A DNA stretch of 64,000 nt from a virus, in IMG/VR virus record IMGVR_UViG_3300005731_000127, positions 1 to 64,000 of that record; one strand, written 5' to 3'. Shown piece by piece: positions 1 through 8,310 of the stretch. The first letter of the stretch is position 1, and every line of letters starts with the position of its first letter. Below the pieces are notes generated by a model. That model did no database searches, was not told the origin of the DNA, and was given only the letters and a program-made list of their open reading frames with translations. The position numbers and the translations under genes are program-made.

Positions 1-264
1 AAAACTGATCGTCGTTATATATTCGATATCATCGCATTGCTTGAGCGTCAAATTTTCGATGTCGTCATTGATAACTTTTCTTTTATTGTTATCTTGTGCG
101 ATCCTTTTATCTCCGAGTATTTGCATTGCTCGATGCATTATGGTTCCAAGAACAGCTTTTTTATTTGTCTTCCCTTTAAAACCTAAAGTGTACTGAAAGA
201 AATATTGCATTTCGCACATACCTAAAGTCCCTATCGAGGAACTACGGAGATAACATACTATCAT
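1..264 (-). CDS. PD-(D/E)XK (Cas4/RecB-like) nuclease, N-terminal part
   Basis: An open frame of 88 codons runs off the left edge of the window. It starts at ATG 264-262, one base after the stop of the dNMP kinase gene (TAATATG spacing). The N-terminus reads SSSIGTLGMCEMQYFFQYTLGF followed by GTIMHRAMQIL. This is the typical entry of Cas4/RecB-family PD-(D/E)XK nucleases: an S-x-S start, a Cys-containing helix with aromatic residues, then G-T-x-x-H where the His belongs to the active site. The remaining catalytic residues lie outside the window. Its place in the replication/recombination operon fits a DNA-processing exonuclease. Family call is fairly secure; exact role unknown. Confidence 0.7.
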   Translation of the reverse strand, partial: MIVCYLRSSSIGTLGMCEMQYFFQYTLGFKGKTNKKAVLGTIMHRAMQILGDKRIAQDNNKRKVINDDIENLTLKQCDDIEYITTISF

Positions 265-265
265 A

Positions 266-1135
266 TTATAATTCTACCTGTTTTTTGACCATGTTGCCAA
301 TCGGGTCAATGATTTTGTTTTCTATTAATCCGTTTATAAAAGCATCACATGACTCTTGAATCGTCATTTCTCTATTGTCGATAATAAGATCAAACTTTGT
401 ATATTTGTCGCATTCCGTTTCGGAGTTATGATTTTGGTTCAGCGGATTACGCAACAGACGAACCGTAAAAGCGTCTTTGTTTTTTAACGCTTCAACTTCG
501 TTAACAAAACGGCAATCGGTAATTATCGAGATTGGCGACTGCGATGCTTTAATTCTCTTTATACAATTGTTAATCCATACTGAATCATACATTTTTCGCA
601 TAATTTCCGTGCCAAAGAATTGCAATACTTCACGAATTGACATTTTTCCGGGGTTATGATATATAACACCTAACTCATTTTTAAGATAGTCTTTATAGTG
701 ATTAAGGGTAAATCCATTACTACCAACTCCGGCATTAATCATATCTTTTGCACATTGTTCTGGAGTTACTACTGACGGCATATCTTCCCACATAAGATTA
801 GTTATTTTATTCTTGTCATCATTTGTTCCGTATAAATCTTCTATGTTAATTTCAAATAAAACGGAAACAATTTCTTTTAAAGAATCGGCAAAGTTAAATT
901 TCTTAATAAATGGATATATTATATTCTGAGCGTAGTTTTCAAACTCTTCCGTTTTTTGATCAAGATTCAAAATACCCATCTCGTCATTACCAACATCAAC
1001 AACAAGATCGCCGGTTTTAGAAATAAAATACTTTTTGATAACATCGTTTCTAACAAGCTCATACCCATGCAAAAAATTACACATAGTATCCTTACCGGAT
1101 TGCGCTCTTCCTGATAATGCGATAATTTTATTCAT
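266..1135 (-). CDS. Deoxynucleoside monophosphate kinase (T4 gp1-like)
   Basis: 289 aa. A P-loop lies at the extreme N-terminus (GRAQSGKDT, residues 9-17). Further on are GTEIMRKMYDSVWINNC and ITDCRFVNEVEAL, which match the LID/NMP-binding region and the Walker-B-like DxRF of phage dNMP kinases (T4 gp1 family). It phosphorylates dNMPs to dNDPs in the cytoplasm and feeds the class II RNR/dUTPase/ThyX nucleotide pathway also in this window. Its start overlaps the primase stop by 8 bp, so the two are translationally coupled. Confidence 0.85.
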   Translation of the reverse strand: MNKIIALSGRAQSGKDTMCNFLHGYELVRNDVIKKYFISKTGDLVVDVGNDEMGILNLDQKTEEFENYAQNIIYPFIKKFNFADSLKEIVSVLFEINIEDLYGTNDDKNKITNLMWEDMPSVVTPEQCAKDMINAGVGSNGFTLNHYKDYLKNELGVIYHNPGKMSIREVLQFFGTEIMRKMYDSVWINNCIKRIKASQSPISIITDCRFVNEVEALKNKDAFTVRLLRNPLNQNHNSETECDKYTKFDLIIDNREMTIQESCDAFINGLIENKIIDPIGNMVKKQVEL

Positions 1136-2099
1136 TTATTATTTCCTCTATCTCTTTTTTAATTGTTCTTTGTATTTCTTCTATGCTCATGTCTTCTATA
1201 TCGTTTTTAGTTGATCTAATATCATAGATATTTAGTTGCCCTTCAAACCTATCCCTAATATCCTCTCTACATCTCTCTCCCGCCTTATCATTGTCTGTAA
1301 TTATGATGATATTATCGACGCCCATCTTTTGAATTAAAAACTCTTGAGTATCACTCATTCTCGACCCAAATAAGCCGACAACATTTTTTATACCGGATTC
1401 CCATAATCTTAGAACGCCGCCTTGCCCCTCAACGACTATTACTGTTGATGACTCTGTTATTATATCTATCGCTCGACCGTGATTGTACAAATAATTCGTA
1501 ACATTAAAACCTTTTTGGTTTTTCCATCTAAATTCGTGGTCGGTTACTGTCCTGCCAACACAACCGACCATAAATGAATCAGACTCGTCATATACAGGAA
1601 ACACAACGCGATTAACCATTTCCGATCCAGCTATTGAGCACAAACCAACATCAAACTCGTTTATAGTCTCCTCTTTAAATCCTCTATCGATATACTCTTG
1701 TGCTGGAATTGATAAGTATTTTCTTATATGCTCTCTCGTATGAGACTTATTTATTTCTCTTGCTGTTCTTTTTACAATCTTCTGCGTCCTTCTTGGTTTT
1801 TTCTTGTTTTTACAGAATTTCTCTAAAAAAACAACAACATCCTTAAATGAACATTTCTCTTTAGTATTTTTTGACAGAAGAACTTGTATTAATGCCAAAA
1901 TATCTCTTCCACAAGACTCGTGACATTTTTTTGTGTTGCAAAACCATATTCCGTAAAAGTCGCTACTTTCATCAATATTGATATTAAAAGCTGAAAAATT
2001 GTCACCATCATGCACAGGGCATGTAGACACTAGTAATTGACCACTTTGATAAAAATTATGTATTTCAAAAAATTCAAATATATCAAAAATTCTCCCCAT
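1128..2099 (-). CDS. DNA primase, zinc finger plus Toprim
   Basis: About 323 aa from the chosen ATG (2099-2097). The upstream in-frame stretch to 2162 is encoded inside the helicase C-terminus, and a GAAGAAG ribosome site sits just before the ATG/ATGGCGATG cluster. A CHC2-type zinc finger is visible (Cys27, His30, Cys54, Cys59). A Lys/Arg-rich linker follows, then a Toprim domain with VVVEGQGG (Glu metal ligand) and ITDNDKAGE (DxD). It makes RNA primers for lagging-strand synthesis and is paired with the helicase directly upstream, with which it overlaps. The length suits a phage primase lacking its own helicase domain. Confidence 0.88.
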   Translation of the reverse strand: MGRIFDIFEFFEIHNFYQSGQLLVSTCPVHDGDNFSAFNINIDESSDFYGIWFCNTKKCHESCGRDILALIQVLLSKNTKEKCSFKDVVVFLEKFCKNKKKPRRTQKIVKRTAREINKSHTREHIRKYLSIPAQEYIDRGFKEETINEFDVGLCSIAGSEMVNRVVFPVYDESDSFMVGCVGRTVTDHEFRWKNQKGFNVTNYLYNHGRAIDIITESSTVIVVEGQGGVLRLWESGIKNVVGLFGSRMSDTQEFLIQKMGVDNIIIITDNDKAGERCREDIRDRFEGQLNIYDIRSTKNDIEDMSIEEIQRTIKKEIEEIINE

Positions 2100-3549
2100 C
2101 GCCATCTTCTTCAAAAGGGCAATCTTCTTTGTCTGGGAATCCTTGCTGTACATTGTCCGCATTATTTTTTATACTCCTGATTGTACCGATTTCTTTAATT
2201 TTCGCTAATGATCCATGAGATTCAAGACATATATATCCTTCGTCTTCAATGCCCGGACCATGACGGGCGACAATAGGTATTAATTTCTTGTTACCGTTTC
2301 TATGACCGTCCGTATTGATTTCTTCTTGAGTCTTGTCTTTGAATATCGTAAAACTTGTACAAAGCCATACAAGTCTATCAGAGCCAGAAACAACATCTGT
2401 AGACTCTTTGGTAATTCCGTCTCGATTAAGCTGAACAAACGCCACACAAGGACAATCATTCTCGACGCAAAAATTATGCAAAGCGGTAATTTGAAAACCT
2501 AGAACTTGGAATTCAGCAAGATTGTTATTAATATTTGCGGCACTCATTAACTTCAAATAATCAAACACGATCAAACAATCATTAAGAACACCATTTTCAT
2601 CATACCCTACTTCTTTGAGTAGCCATCTTCTAGCTGTAGAGAGTATCTCGTCAAATTGTTTACCGGCGATACTGATATAAGAATACGGGATTTCCTCTAA
2701 CAAGTTTGCCGCCTGTCTCACTCTATCAATATGGTCTGGGTTGTTTTGAAAATTACCATTTGATATATCATTTATTTCTATTCCACTAATATTAGCTAAT
2801 AATCTATTGTGATGATCGACCTTGCTCATTTCGGTATCCAACATTAGAACCGGTATATTTAATTCAGAACTAATATTTAGGGCAAAATTATCAGCTAGAA
2901 TACTTTTCCCGGTTTTGGGTCGAGCAGCTATGAGGTCAACGCATTTTCTTCTGAATCCACCACCAATAGCTTTATCGTATTCGTTGTAACCGCTAGGAAT
3001 ACCAACAGCGGTAGGTTTATTTGACAGTAGATGCTCAATATATTCTTGAATGTCTGAACCAATTAACTGAGGAGTTGTTTCGTCCTCTTTCATATAAGAC
3101 AAAGAAATCTTCTGAATTGGTTCTTCAGCAATAGACAATATTTGACTTAAATTTTCTTCGCCAGAGACTTTTTCTACATTGTCGTATATCGTTTTACATT
3201 CGGACTGAATTTTTCTAGCAAACTCTAGTCGGCAGATTTTTTTAGCGTGCTCTCTAACCGAATCAATACTAACAGACAAATTAAGTAACTGATTCATTTT
3301 TTCTGTTGTTGATTCTTTTACCATAAAGTCATTGAGAGAAAGACTTTGGGCGGAAGACATAATCATAGAGTAATCTACTTTTGCCCTCTCGGATTTTAGA
3401 ACATCCTGCAAACACCTAAAAATAACCCGATTATCATTATTAGTAAATGTCTCCTCTTTAACCAAGCTCTCAATATCTAAATAAGCGTCTGTACCATGCT
3501 CTATTAACCCTATTAAAACAGCATCCTCTGAAGCTAAATTTTTTATCAT
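2083..3549 (-). CDS. Replicative DNA helicase, DnaB-like
   Basis: 488 aa from ATG 3549, which overlaps the previous stop as TAATG. The N-terminal helical domain (about 1-110) opens with the DnaB-like pattern SEDAVLIGLIEHG. The RecA-fold motor has Walker A AARPKTGKSI (residues 208-217), Walker B-like LIVFDYLKLM, and a Gln-containing motif FVQLNRDG. The C-terminus is acidic. It unwinds the fork as a hexamer and is translated just ahead of primase. Phage DnaB/gp41-type helicase; confidence high. Confidence 0.9.
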   Translation of the reverse strand: MIKNLASEDAVLIGLIEHGTDAYLDIESLVKEETFTNNDNRVIFRCLQDVLKSERAKVDYSMIMSSAQSLSLNDFMVKESTTEKMNQLLNLSVSIDSVREHAKKICRLEFARKIQSECKTIYDNVEKVSGEENLSQILSIAEEPIQKISLSYMKEDETTPQLIGSDIQEYIEHLLSNKPTAVGIPSGYNEYDKAIGGGFRRKCVDLIAARPKTGKSILADNFALNISSELNIPVLMLDTEMSKVDHHNRLLANISGIEINDISNGNFQNNPDHIDRVRQAANLLEEIPYSYISIAGKQFDEILSTARRWLLKEVGYDENGVLNDCLIVFDYLKLMSAANINNNLAEFQVLGFQITALHNFCVENDCPCVAFVQLNRDGITKESTDVVSGSDRLVWLCTSFTIFKDKTQEEINTDGHRNGNKKLIPIVARHGPGIEDEGYICLESHGSLAKIKEIGTIRSIKNNADNVQQGFPDKEDCPFEEDGDGENF

Positions 3550-4010
3550 TAAGACACTTCCTTGTAAGCACATCTTTCACATTTGTAAGCATCGCCATCT
3601 TTGATATATCTTAGATAGACCTTATGAGTTTTTTGACACACAGAACAAGTCATCATTTTTGACGGAGATTTCATTCTTTTGCTACGAATTATATAATTAT
3701 CATCAATAGAGTCATAGCCATCTTCTTTATCAACTTTTATTTTTTTAGAATCCTTAAATTTATTTCCGGTAAATTTAACTTGATTTTTGCCTCTTGGGGT
3801 TTTTATTACACCATCATAATCCCGAGGAGTTTCAACGACAACTTCCGGCTTTTTCTTTGGTCTTCCTCTCTTTCTTTTTACTGGTTTTTCTTCAATAACC
3901 TCTTCGTCCTCTCCAAGCATTTCATTGATTAACCTAACAGCTTCTTGTTTATCGTCAATCTTTATCGCGGTTTTGATTTTTCGTAATGCTTTTAATATAT
4001 CACCTAACAT
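3549..4010 (-). CDS. AT-hook plus zinc-ribbon protein
   Basis: 153 aa. A short helical N-terminus is followed by an AT-hook core (KRKRGRPKKKP, about residues 44-54), a long basic low-complexity middle, and a C-terminal four-Cys zinc ribbon (CSVC...CERC, about 122-146). It sits between the helicase and a coiled-coil gene with a TAATG overlap into the helicase. Domain makeup suggests binding to AT-rich DNA or a bridging/loader role in the replisome; this is inference from context. No named family recognised. Confidence 0.7.
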   Translation of the reverse strand: MLGDILKALRKIKTAIKIDDKQEAVRLINEMLGEDEEVIEEKPVKRKRGRPKKKPEVVVETPRDYDGVIKTPRGKNQVKFTGNKFKDSKKIKVDKEDGYDSIDDNYIIRSKRMKSPSKMMTCSVCQKTHKVYLRYIKDGDAYKCERCAYKEVS

Positions 4011-4491
4011 TATAACTCCTACTTTTACCTAAATCTTGAAGTAAAGACACCCGTTTTTTAATATCTTTACATGAATTTTCCAATAAATTTATTCCAGTTT
4101 TCATCTTATGATACGCCTCATCAAGCAATTGCCCATATGAGTTATCAGATAATATTGATTGTTTTCTAACATCGGAAGTTAAAAACTTATCATAATTATT
4201 CCATTGCTCTCTATACAAGCAATTCATTAGCCTGTTGCACCACTCAAATTCGCTCTTAATTGAATCTAACCGGCTTTGTAGTAATGACGCATAATTCATT
4301 AATATTAAAGCGTTCGCGTAACACTCTTCTGAGGTTAATGACATTAATTCATTATATTCCATAACCAAAATATCATCAGCTTCATCATTAAACTTATAAA
4401 AAGGAACATGATGTTCTTTTAAGAAACCATCTATCCATAGACGAAATTCGGCTATTGGATCGGTCTCGCATTCTGTAGTATCTTCTTCCAT
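4000..4491 (-). CDS. Unknown helical protein in replication operon
   Basis: 163 aa, acidic N-terminus, largely predicted helical with heptad-like Leu/Ile spacing in the second half. No catalytic motif seen. It overlaps both neighbours (11 bp into the AT-hook gene, about 40 bp with the nuclease-fold gene). Position between recombinase and helicase genes would suit a helicase-loader or mediator protein, but nothing in the sequence proves it. Confidence 0.6.
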   Translation of the reverse strand: MEEDTTECETDPIAEFRLWIDGFLKEHHVPFYKFNDEADDILVMEYNELMSLTSEECYANALILMNYASLLQSRLDSIKSEFEWCNRLMNCLYREQWNNYDKFLTSDVRKQSILSDNSYGQLLDEAYHKMKTGINLLENSCKDIKKRVSLLQDLGKSRSYNVR

Positions 4492-4883
4492 TCTTTTTTC
4501 CTGTTATATGGTAACTCAACAACATCTATATTATTCAACTCGCACCATTCTATTTTATCTTTGTCTCTTTTTCTACACTTAAAGTAGTGCATCTTAGATT
4601 TATGGAAAAATGGCGTATATTCATAATGCTGTTTTCCATGAACTTCAATAACAAGTGCTAATCTTGGTAAATAAAAATCAGTAAACAATAATGACTCATT
4701 AACGCTTTTTCTTGATCCGGGTAAAGTCACTTCTTCATATACTGAATACTGAGAAAACAATTCTTTTATAATCACCTTTGCCTCTTTGTGCAAGGATGAT
4801 TTGTTCGTATTATTTCTTCTGCTTTCGTTTTTAATGTAATTAAATAGGTGTTCTTTACCGTCAAAACCCGTTGCTCTAGACAA
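4452..4883 (-). CDS. Restriction-endonuclease-fold protein (DUF559/VSR-like)
   Basis: 143 aa starting at TTG 4883, which overlaps the recombinase stop (TTGTCTAG). An AAGGGA ribosome site lies about 6 bases upstream. The core FTDFYLPRLALVIEVHGKQHY then KDKIEWCELNNIDVVELPY matches the DUF559/VSR-like PD-(D/E)XK arrangement: Asp in TDFYLP, then Glu-x-His/Gln on the next strand, then a helix and the V-x-LPY strand. Probably a small DNA nuclease or nicking enzyme acting with the recombinase. Substrate unknown. Confidence 0.65.
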   Translation of the reverse strand: MSRATGFDGKEHLFNYIKNESRRNNTNKSSLHKEAKVIIKELFSQYSVYEEVTLPGSRKSVNESLLFTDFYLPRLALVIEVHGKQHYEYTPFFHKSKMHYFKCRKRDKDKIEWCELNNIDVVELPYNRKKEWKKILQNARPIQ

Positions 4884-5907
4884 AAATTTCCCTTATCTTT
4901 GTTTTCATTATATCATAAATATCCTGATTATTATTAATCAGCTTGTATAATTTTTCCTGCCCTTGAACTTTAGGCGGAGTAGTGTAGTCTAATTCGTTTT
5001 CTAAGAATGTCGCTGTATACCAAGACCCGCCTTTGTCTATCAGGCCGATTAATTCAGCCAATTCTATCATTTCCTGAACTTTATCAAGACCGACTCCATA
5101 TCTCAAGTAGCTAGTTACCTCGTTACCAGAAGCCCCCATAGACGAACATCCTACAGTCCATATTATTTTTTGTCCAATCTTTTTTCCGCCTTCTTCCCAG
5201 TCTTCATTTTTTAATATATCTAGTCTTGTGTCGGCTTGATATTGAATTTGAACACCGCAATCCGGGAGTTTGAATTTTCCATAACCACTTGTATTTGTGA
5301 TGTAATGAGTTATTACTAAAATTATCAACTTGTTTTGAGTTACAGTATGAGCGTTCTTTTTTACCCAATGAGTTAATAGTTTGGGTAAAGTAGCTCTAAG
5401 GCTAGATGACGGTGGTGACTCTAAATCCGCTCTAGTCACTAAAGACGAACAGGAATCAATAACGACAACAGCACCCTTGTTCTTAGGCATTTTCATCATA
5501 GCTTCTGTCGCCTCCAAAAAGTCTTCGGCACACAAAGCGTCACCGTCCTCTTCGCCATGAATGACCTGAAATTTATCTAGATCAAGCCCTGTTACACCAA
5601 CTAAGTTATAATCCTTTAATCTACTTTCGGCATCAAGATAAACAACATTTCTTCCTTCTTCTTGTGCGTTCTTGCATATCTGAAGACAAGTTGAACTTTT
5701 CCCCGTCTTAGGGTTTCCGCTAATCACTGTCCAGCTACCCTCACGAATTCCTCCGTTTAGCCCTAAATCCATATTAGGACTTACGCTTAGAACTTTATAA
5801 TCCTTCATCTTTTTTCTAAGTTCTGTTCCGGTTGAAATTATTTTCCCAAAATGTTTTTTTATAGCAGCTTCCGTACTTAAGTCTGTTTTCTTTTTATCTT
5901 TCGCCAT
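4876..5907 (-). CDS. UvsX/RecA-like recombinase
   Basis: 343 aa. Walker A SGNPKTGKSST lies at residues 63-73, a Walker B strand AVVVIDSCSSL follows, and a later LVITHYITNT replaces the RecA L2/motif region. Overall order and length match the T4 UvsX branch of RecA. It forms filaments on ssDNA for recombination-dependent replication and repair. The stop is TAG. It lies between a small basic protein and a nuclease-fold gene. Family certain, subfamily (UvsX against Sak4/RadA-like) less so. Confidence 0.82.
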   Translation of the reverse strand: MAKDKKKTDLSTEAAIKKHFGKIISTGTELRKKMKDYKVLSVSPNMDLGLNGGIREGSWTVISGNPKTGKSSTCLQICKNAQEEGRNVVYLDAESRLKDYNLVGVTGLDLDKFQVIHGEEDGDALCAEDFLEATEAMMKMPKNKGAVVVIDSCSSLVTRADLESPPSSSLRATLPKLLTHWVKKNAHTVTQNKLIILVITHYITNTSGYGKFKLPDCGVQIQYQADTRLDILKNEDWEEGGKKIGQKIIWTVGCSSMGASGNEVTSYLRYGVGLDKVQEMIELAELIGLIDKGGSWYTATFLENELDYTTPPKVQGQEKLYKLINNNQDIYDIMKTKIREIFV

Positions 5908-6375
5908 CTACAATTCTCCAAACATATTTTTTTTCTTACTTAATGGTTTTCGTGGTTTCTCCATAATCTTTTCTTCTTTTATTAGCTCTTTTTCTTTATG
6001 ATTAGCTTCATACTCTTTTATTAATGGGATTAATTTTGCGTTTTGTAGCTTTAAGATAAAATTAGCCCTGCTGTCTTGCAGGGCTTTAATTATTGACGAA
6101 TCCCTATATGTTTTTAACAATCTATTAGCCGCAATCACTTGACCTTTAAATTGTCCAGTATATTTCTTATCATTCCAAAAATTCTCAGGAAGTTTCCCCG
6201 AATTAAAAGCTATACTACGTTTTTGAAAAATCAATTCAGAGATATACGCTCCTTTAGTGATATACCCTTCTTTATAAATTGATTTATATGGTCTCTTATC
6301 GCTTCTTGATGTAGTGGATGCTTTTTGCGGGTCCGTTTGATTGTTCTTTTTGGGATCTTTTTTTGGCAACGTCAT
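5908..6375 (-). CDS. Small basic protein upstream of recombinase
   Basis: 155 aa, very Lys-rich at both ends, with a helical centre (TYRDSSIIKALQDSRANF). It abuts the recombinase start (no gap). No family recognised. High charge and position suggest nucleic-acid contact, possibly an accessory protein for strand exchange; inferred only. Its first 80 bases overlap the end of the next gene in another frame. Confidence 0.6.
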   Translation of the reverse strand: MTLPKKDPKKNNQTDPQKASTTSRSDKRPYKSIYKEGYITKGAYISELIFQKRSIAFNSGKLPENFWNDKKYTGQFKGQVIAANRLLKTYRDSSIIKALQDSRANFILKLQNAKLIPLIKEYEANHKEKELIKEEKIMEKPRKPLSKKKNMFGEL

Positions 6376-6640
6376 CTCCTAATTGAGCGGCTTCTTTTGT
6401 CATAATAACAACGCCATAATCTTTGTTTTTGACCATCAAATTATCCGCCGTGATCTCGCTTTTTTGCTCTTCGATTTTTTGATAGTTATTAAATACAGCT
6501 TCAATATCAGTAGATTCGCGTTCAAGATCAGAGGCTACAACATCAACGCCTTTACTGATATTATGCTGAATATAAAATTCTTCAGCTTTAGTAATTGGTG
6601 CTGGTTTTTTTGCTCTCGATGTAGTTTTCTTTTCAGACAT
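6296..6640 (-). CDS. Small protein of unknown function
   Basis: 114 aa; basic N-terminus (SEKKTTSRAKKPAP) followed by an acidic/helical body. ATG overlaps the stop of the upstream gene as ATGTCTGA. The long (80 bp) overlap at its 3' end with the next gene is unusual. No recognised domain. Confidence 0.55.
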   Translation of the reverse strand: MSEKKTTSRAKKPAPITKAEEFYIQHNISKGVDVVASDLERESTDIEAVFNNYQKIEEQKSEITADNLMVKNKDYGVVIMTKEAAQLGDDVAKKRSQKEQSNGPAKSIHYIKKR

Positions 6641-6884
6641 CTATAGTTCTCCTAGAGTTGTTAAGATAGTGTTCTTTTTTAGTTTGTAAATATTGCAAAT
6701 AGTAATTGAATGATTTCTTAGAAACCAGTCTTAGTTTGTATGTCGTGTCTTTTTTATTGTATTTTTCTAAATTTATAGGATCAATACCATCACATAGAAC
6801 GTAATAGTTTATACCTATTTTTTTAGCGAACAACAAATCTCCTTCGTCACATTCTTCACCTTTTATATTATATAATTCCTTCAT
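6633..6884 (-). CDS. Small protein of unknown function
   Basis: 83 aa; starts inside the end of the FmdB-like gene and ends inside the start of the next gene, consistent with translational coupling. Contains a short beta-like N-terminal half (EGDLLFAKKIGINYYVLCDG) and a basic tail. No family recognised. Confidence 0.55.
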   Translation of the reverse strand: MKELYNIKGEECDEGDLLFAKKIGINYYVLCDGIDPINLEKYNKKDTTYKLRLVSKKSFNYYLQYLQTKKEHYLNNSRRTIDV

Positions 6885-7209
6885 TTATAAATTTCTCTCG
6901 TTTAGATTCATCGGATTTGCCTATTTTTTTGTAAAGTTCTTTTTGGGCTTTACTCATTGCCTCTTTCTTGCCTTCTTTGTCTTTTAGGTCTCGCTCCTGA
7001 ACTTCATTTTTACCCATTCTTTTTGCGTTTCGTTCAGCTAGTTGACCAACAGTAACAGCGTCTTGTCTAACAAAAGATGCTGGCGCCGATAAGAATATTT
7101 TCTCTAATTTATTTTCTCCGCATTTTGGGCATTTTCTTTTAGTTGTTTTTATTCCATGATCTATTTCATGGATGCTATTACAAGAGGAGCACTGGTAATC
7201 ATATCTCAT
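6868..7209 (-). CDS. FmdB-family zinc-ribbon protein
   Basis: 113 aa. The N-terminal MRYDYQCSSCNSIHEIDH...CPKCG is the FmdB-type zinc ribbon (two CxxC knuckles at about residues 7-10 and 28-31), followed by a charged helical tail. Such proteins are annotated as putative regulators. In phage operons the role is unknown; zinc binding is the only function the sequence supports. Confidence 0.75.
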   Translation of the reverse strand: MRYDYQCSSCNSIHEIDHGIKTTKRKCPKCGENKLEKIFLSAPASFVRQDAVTVGQLAERNAKRMGKNEVQERDLKDKEGKKEAMSKAQKELYKKIGKSDESKREKFINEGII

Positions 7210-7215
7210 AAGCCT

Positions 7216-7890
7216 TTAACCCCTTTCATCTTCTACAGCCTCTAAAAAACTAGCGAGTATTCCATTTCTTTGAATGTCGCTCTTGCCAAATTCTGTTAAA
7301 CTTATTCCGGGAACATCACAAGTTTTTTCTATAACTGATGAGAATCCGCTATTTCTAATATCATACTGTCTAATATCACCATTGATGATAACTTTTGAGT
7401 TCATGCCCATTCTTGTTACTAACATGATGATTTGTTCTTCTGTGCAGTTTTGAGCTTCATCCAATAGGATTATAGATTCATCATAGGTTTCGCCACGCAT
7501 TAATTCAAGAGCCTCAAACACTATTTGTTCGGAATTTAAATATTTACCATACAGCGCGTTTCCTAGAAAAAATCTTAAATTTTTCTTCATAGGTTTTAAG
7601 TATGGGTCAATCTTATCTCCTAGCTCTCCCGGTAAAGCCCCTATACGCTCTCCTGCTGAGACCAATGGTCGTGCGATTATTATGTTACTAATATCACCTC
7701 GATGCAGCATACTGCAAGCTATGCCCGCCGCTATGTACGATTTTCCCGATCCGGCAGGACCGGTACAGTATATAATTTGATTTTCTACAATCGCCCTAAT
7801 ATAGTCTTTTTGGTTTTGTGTTTTTCCTGTTAATGGCTTTACGCTTAAGTTTTCTTGAGTTACTTGTTGTCTTTTTCTTCGTTTAGTCAT
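7216..7890 (-). CDS. PhoH-like ATPase
   Basis: 224 aa. Walker A YCTGPAGSGKSYIAA and Walker B SIILLDEAQNCTEEQI match the PhoH family, with the conserved IIARPLVSAGERIGALPGEL segment between them. The length is that of the bare PhoH ATPase domain, without the RNase (PIN) part of PhoH2. Common in marine and large phages, and proposed to act in RNA metabolism or phosphate stress. Start overlaps the dUTPase stop (ATGA). Confidence 0.9.
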   Translation of the reverse strand: MTKRRKRQQVTQENLSVKPLTGKTQNQKDYIRAIVENQIIYCTGPAGSGKSYIAAGIACSMLHRGDISNIIIARPLVSAGERIGALPGELGDKIDPYLKPMKKNLRFFLGNALYGKYLNSEQIVFEALELMRGETYDESIILLDEAQNCTEEQIIMLVTRMGMNSKVIINGDIRQYDIRNSGFSSVIEKTCDVPGISLTEFGKSDIQRNGILASFLEAVEDERG

Positions 7891-8309
7891 TTACCCGAAC
7901 TCCCAAAACCATTTGCCCCTCTTTCGCTTTTAGAAAGAGTTTTAACTTTTTTTATTTCAACTTCCGGTATTGGAAGTATTACCATTTGTGCTATTTTGTC
8001 ACCTTTTGCTCCACTAAAAACTTCAAACCCTGTATTATGAATGATAACTCCAACTTCTCCAGTGTATCCGTAATCAATCACTCCGCCAAGAATATCGATT
8101 CCATGCTTGTTTGAAAGACCGCTTCTTGATTTTATGATTCCAACATGATTGATAGGAATCCCCATAGCTATATCTGTGTGAACTAATTTTCTTTCATCAA
8201 CACCGACAGAAAAATCTTCAGAAGAATAAATATCCAAACCCGCATCTGTTGTAAAATTTTTGGTTGGTAGTTTTCCTTTTTTACTTAATAGTTGAACTTC
8301 TATTTGCAT
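7887..8309 (-). CDS. dut: dUTP diphosphatase
   Basis: 140 aa trimeric dUTPase. AGLDIYS (motif 1), SRSGLSNKHGI (motif 2), GGVIDYGYTGEVGVI (motif 3, catalytic Asp/Tyr), and GDKIAQMVILPI (motif 4). The C-terminal RGANGFGSSGK is motif 5. It hydrolyses dUTP to dUMP, giving substrate for ThyX at 52.3-53.0 kb. Translationally coupled to phoH. Confidence 0.95.
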   Translation of the reverse strand: MQIEVQLLSKKGKLPTKNFTTDAGLDIYSSEDFSVGVDERKLVHTDIAMGIPINHVGIIKSRSGLSNKHGIDILGGVIDYGYTGEVGVIIHNTGFEVFSGAKGDKIAQMVILPIPEVEIKKVKTLSKSERGANGFGSSGK

Positions 8310-8310
8310 A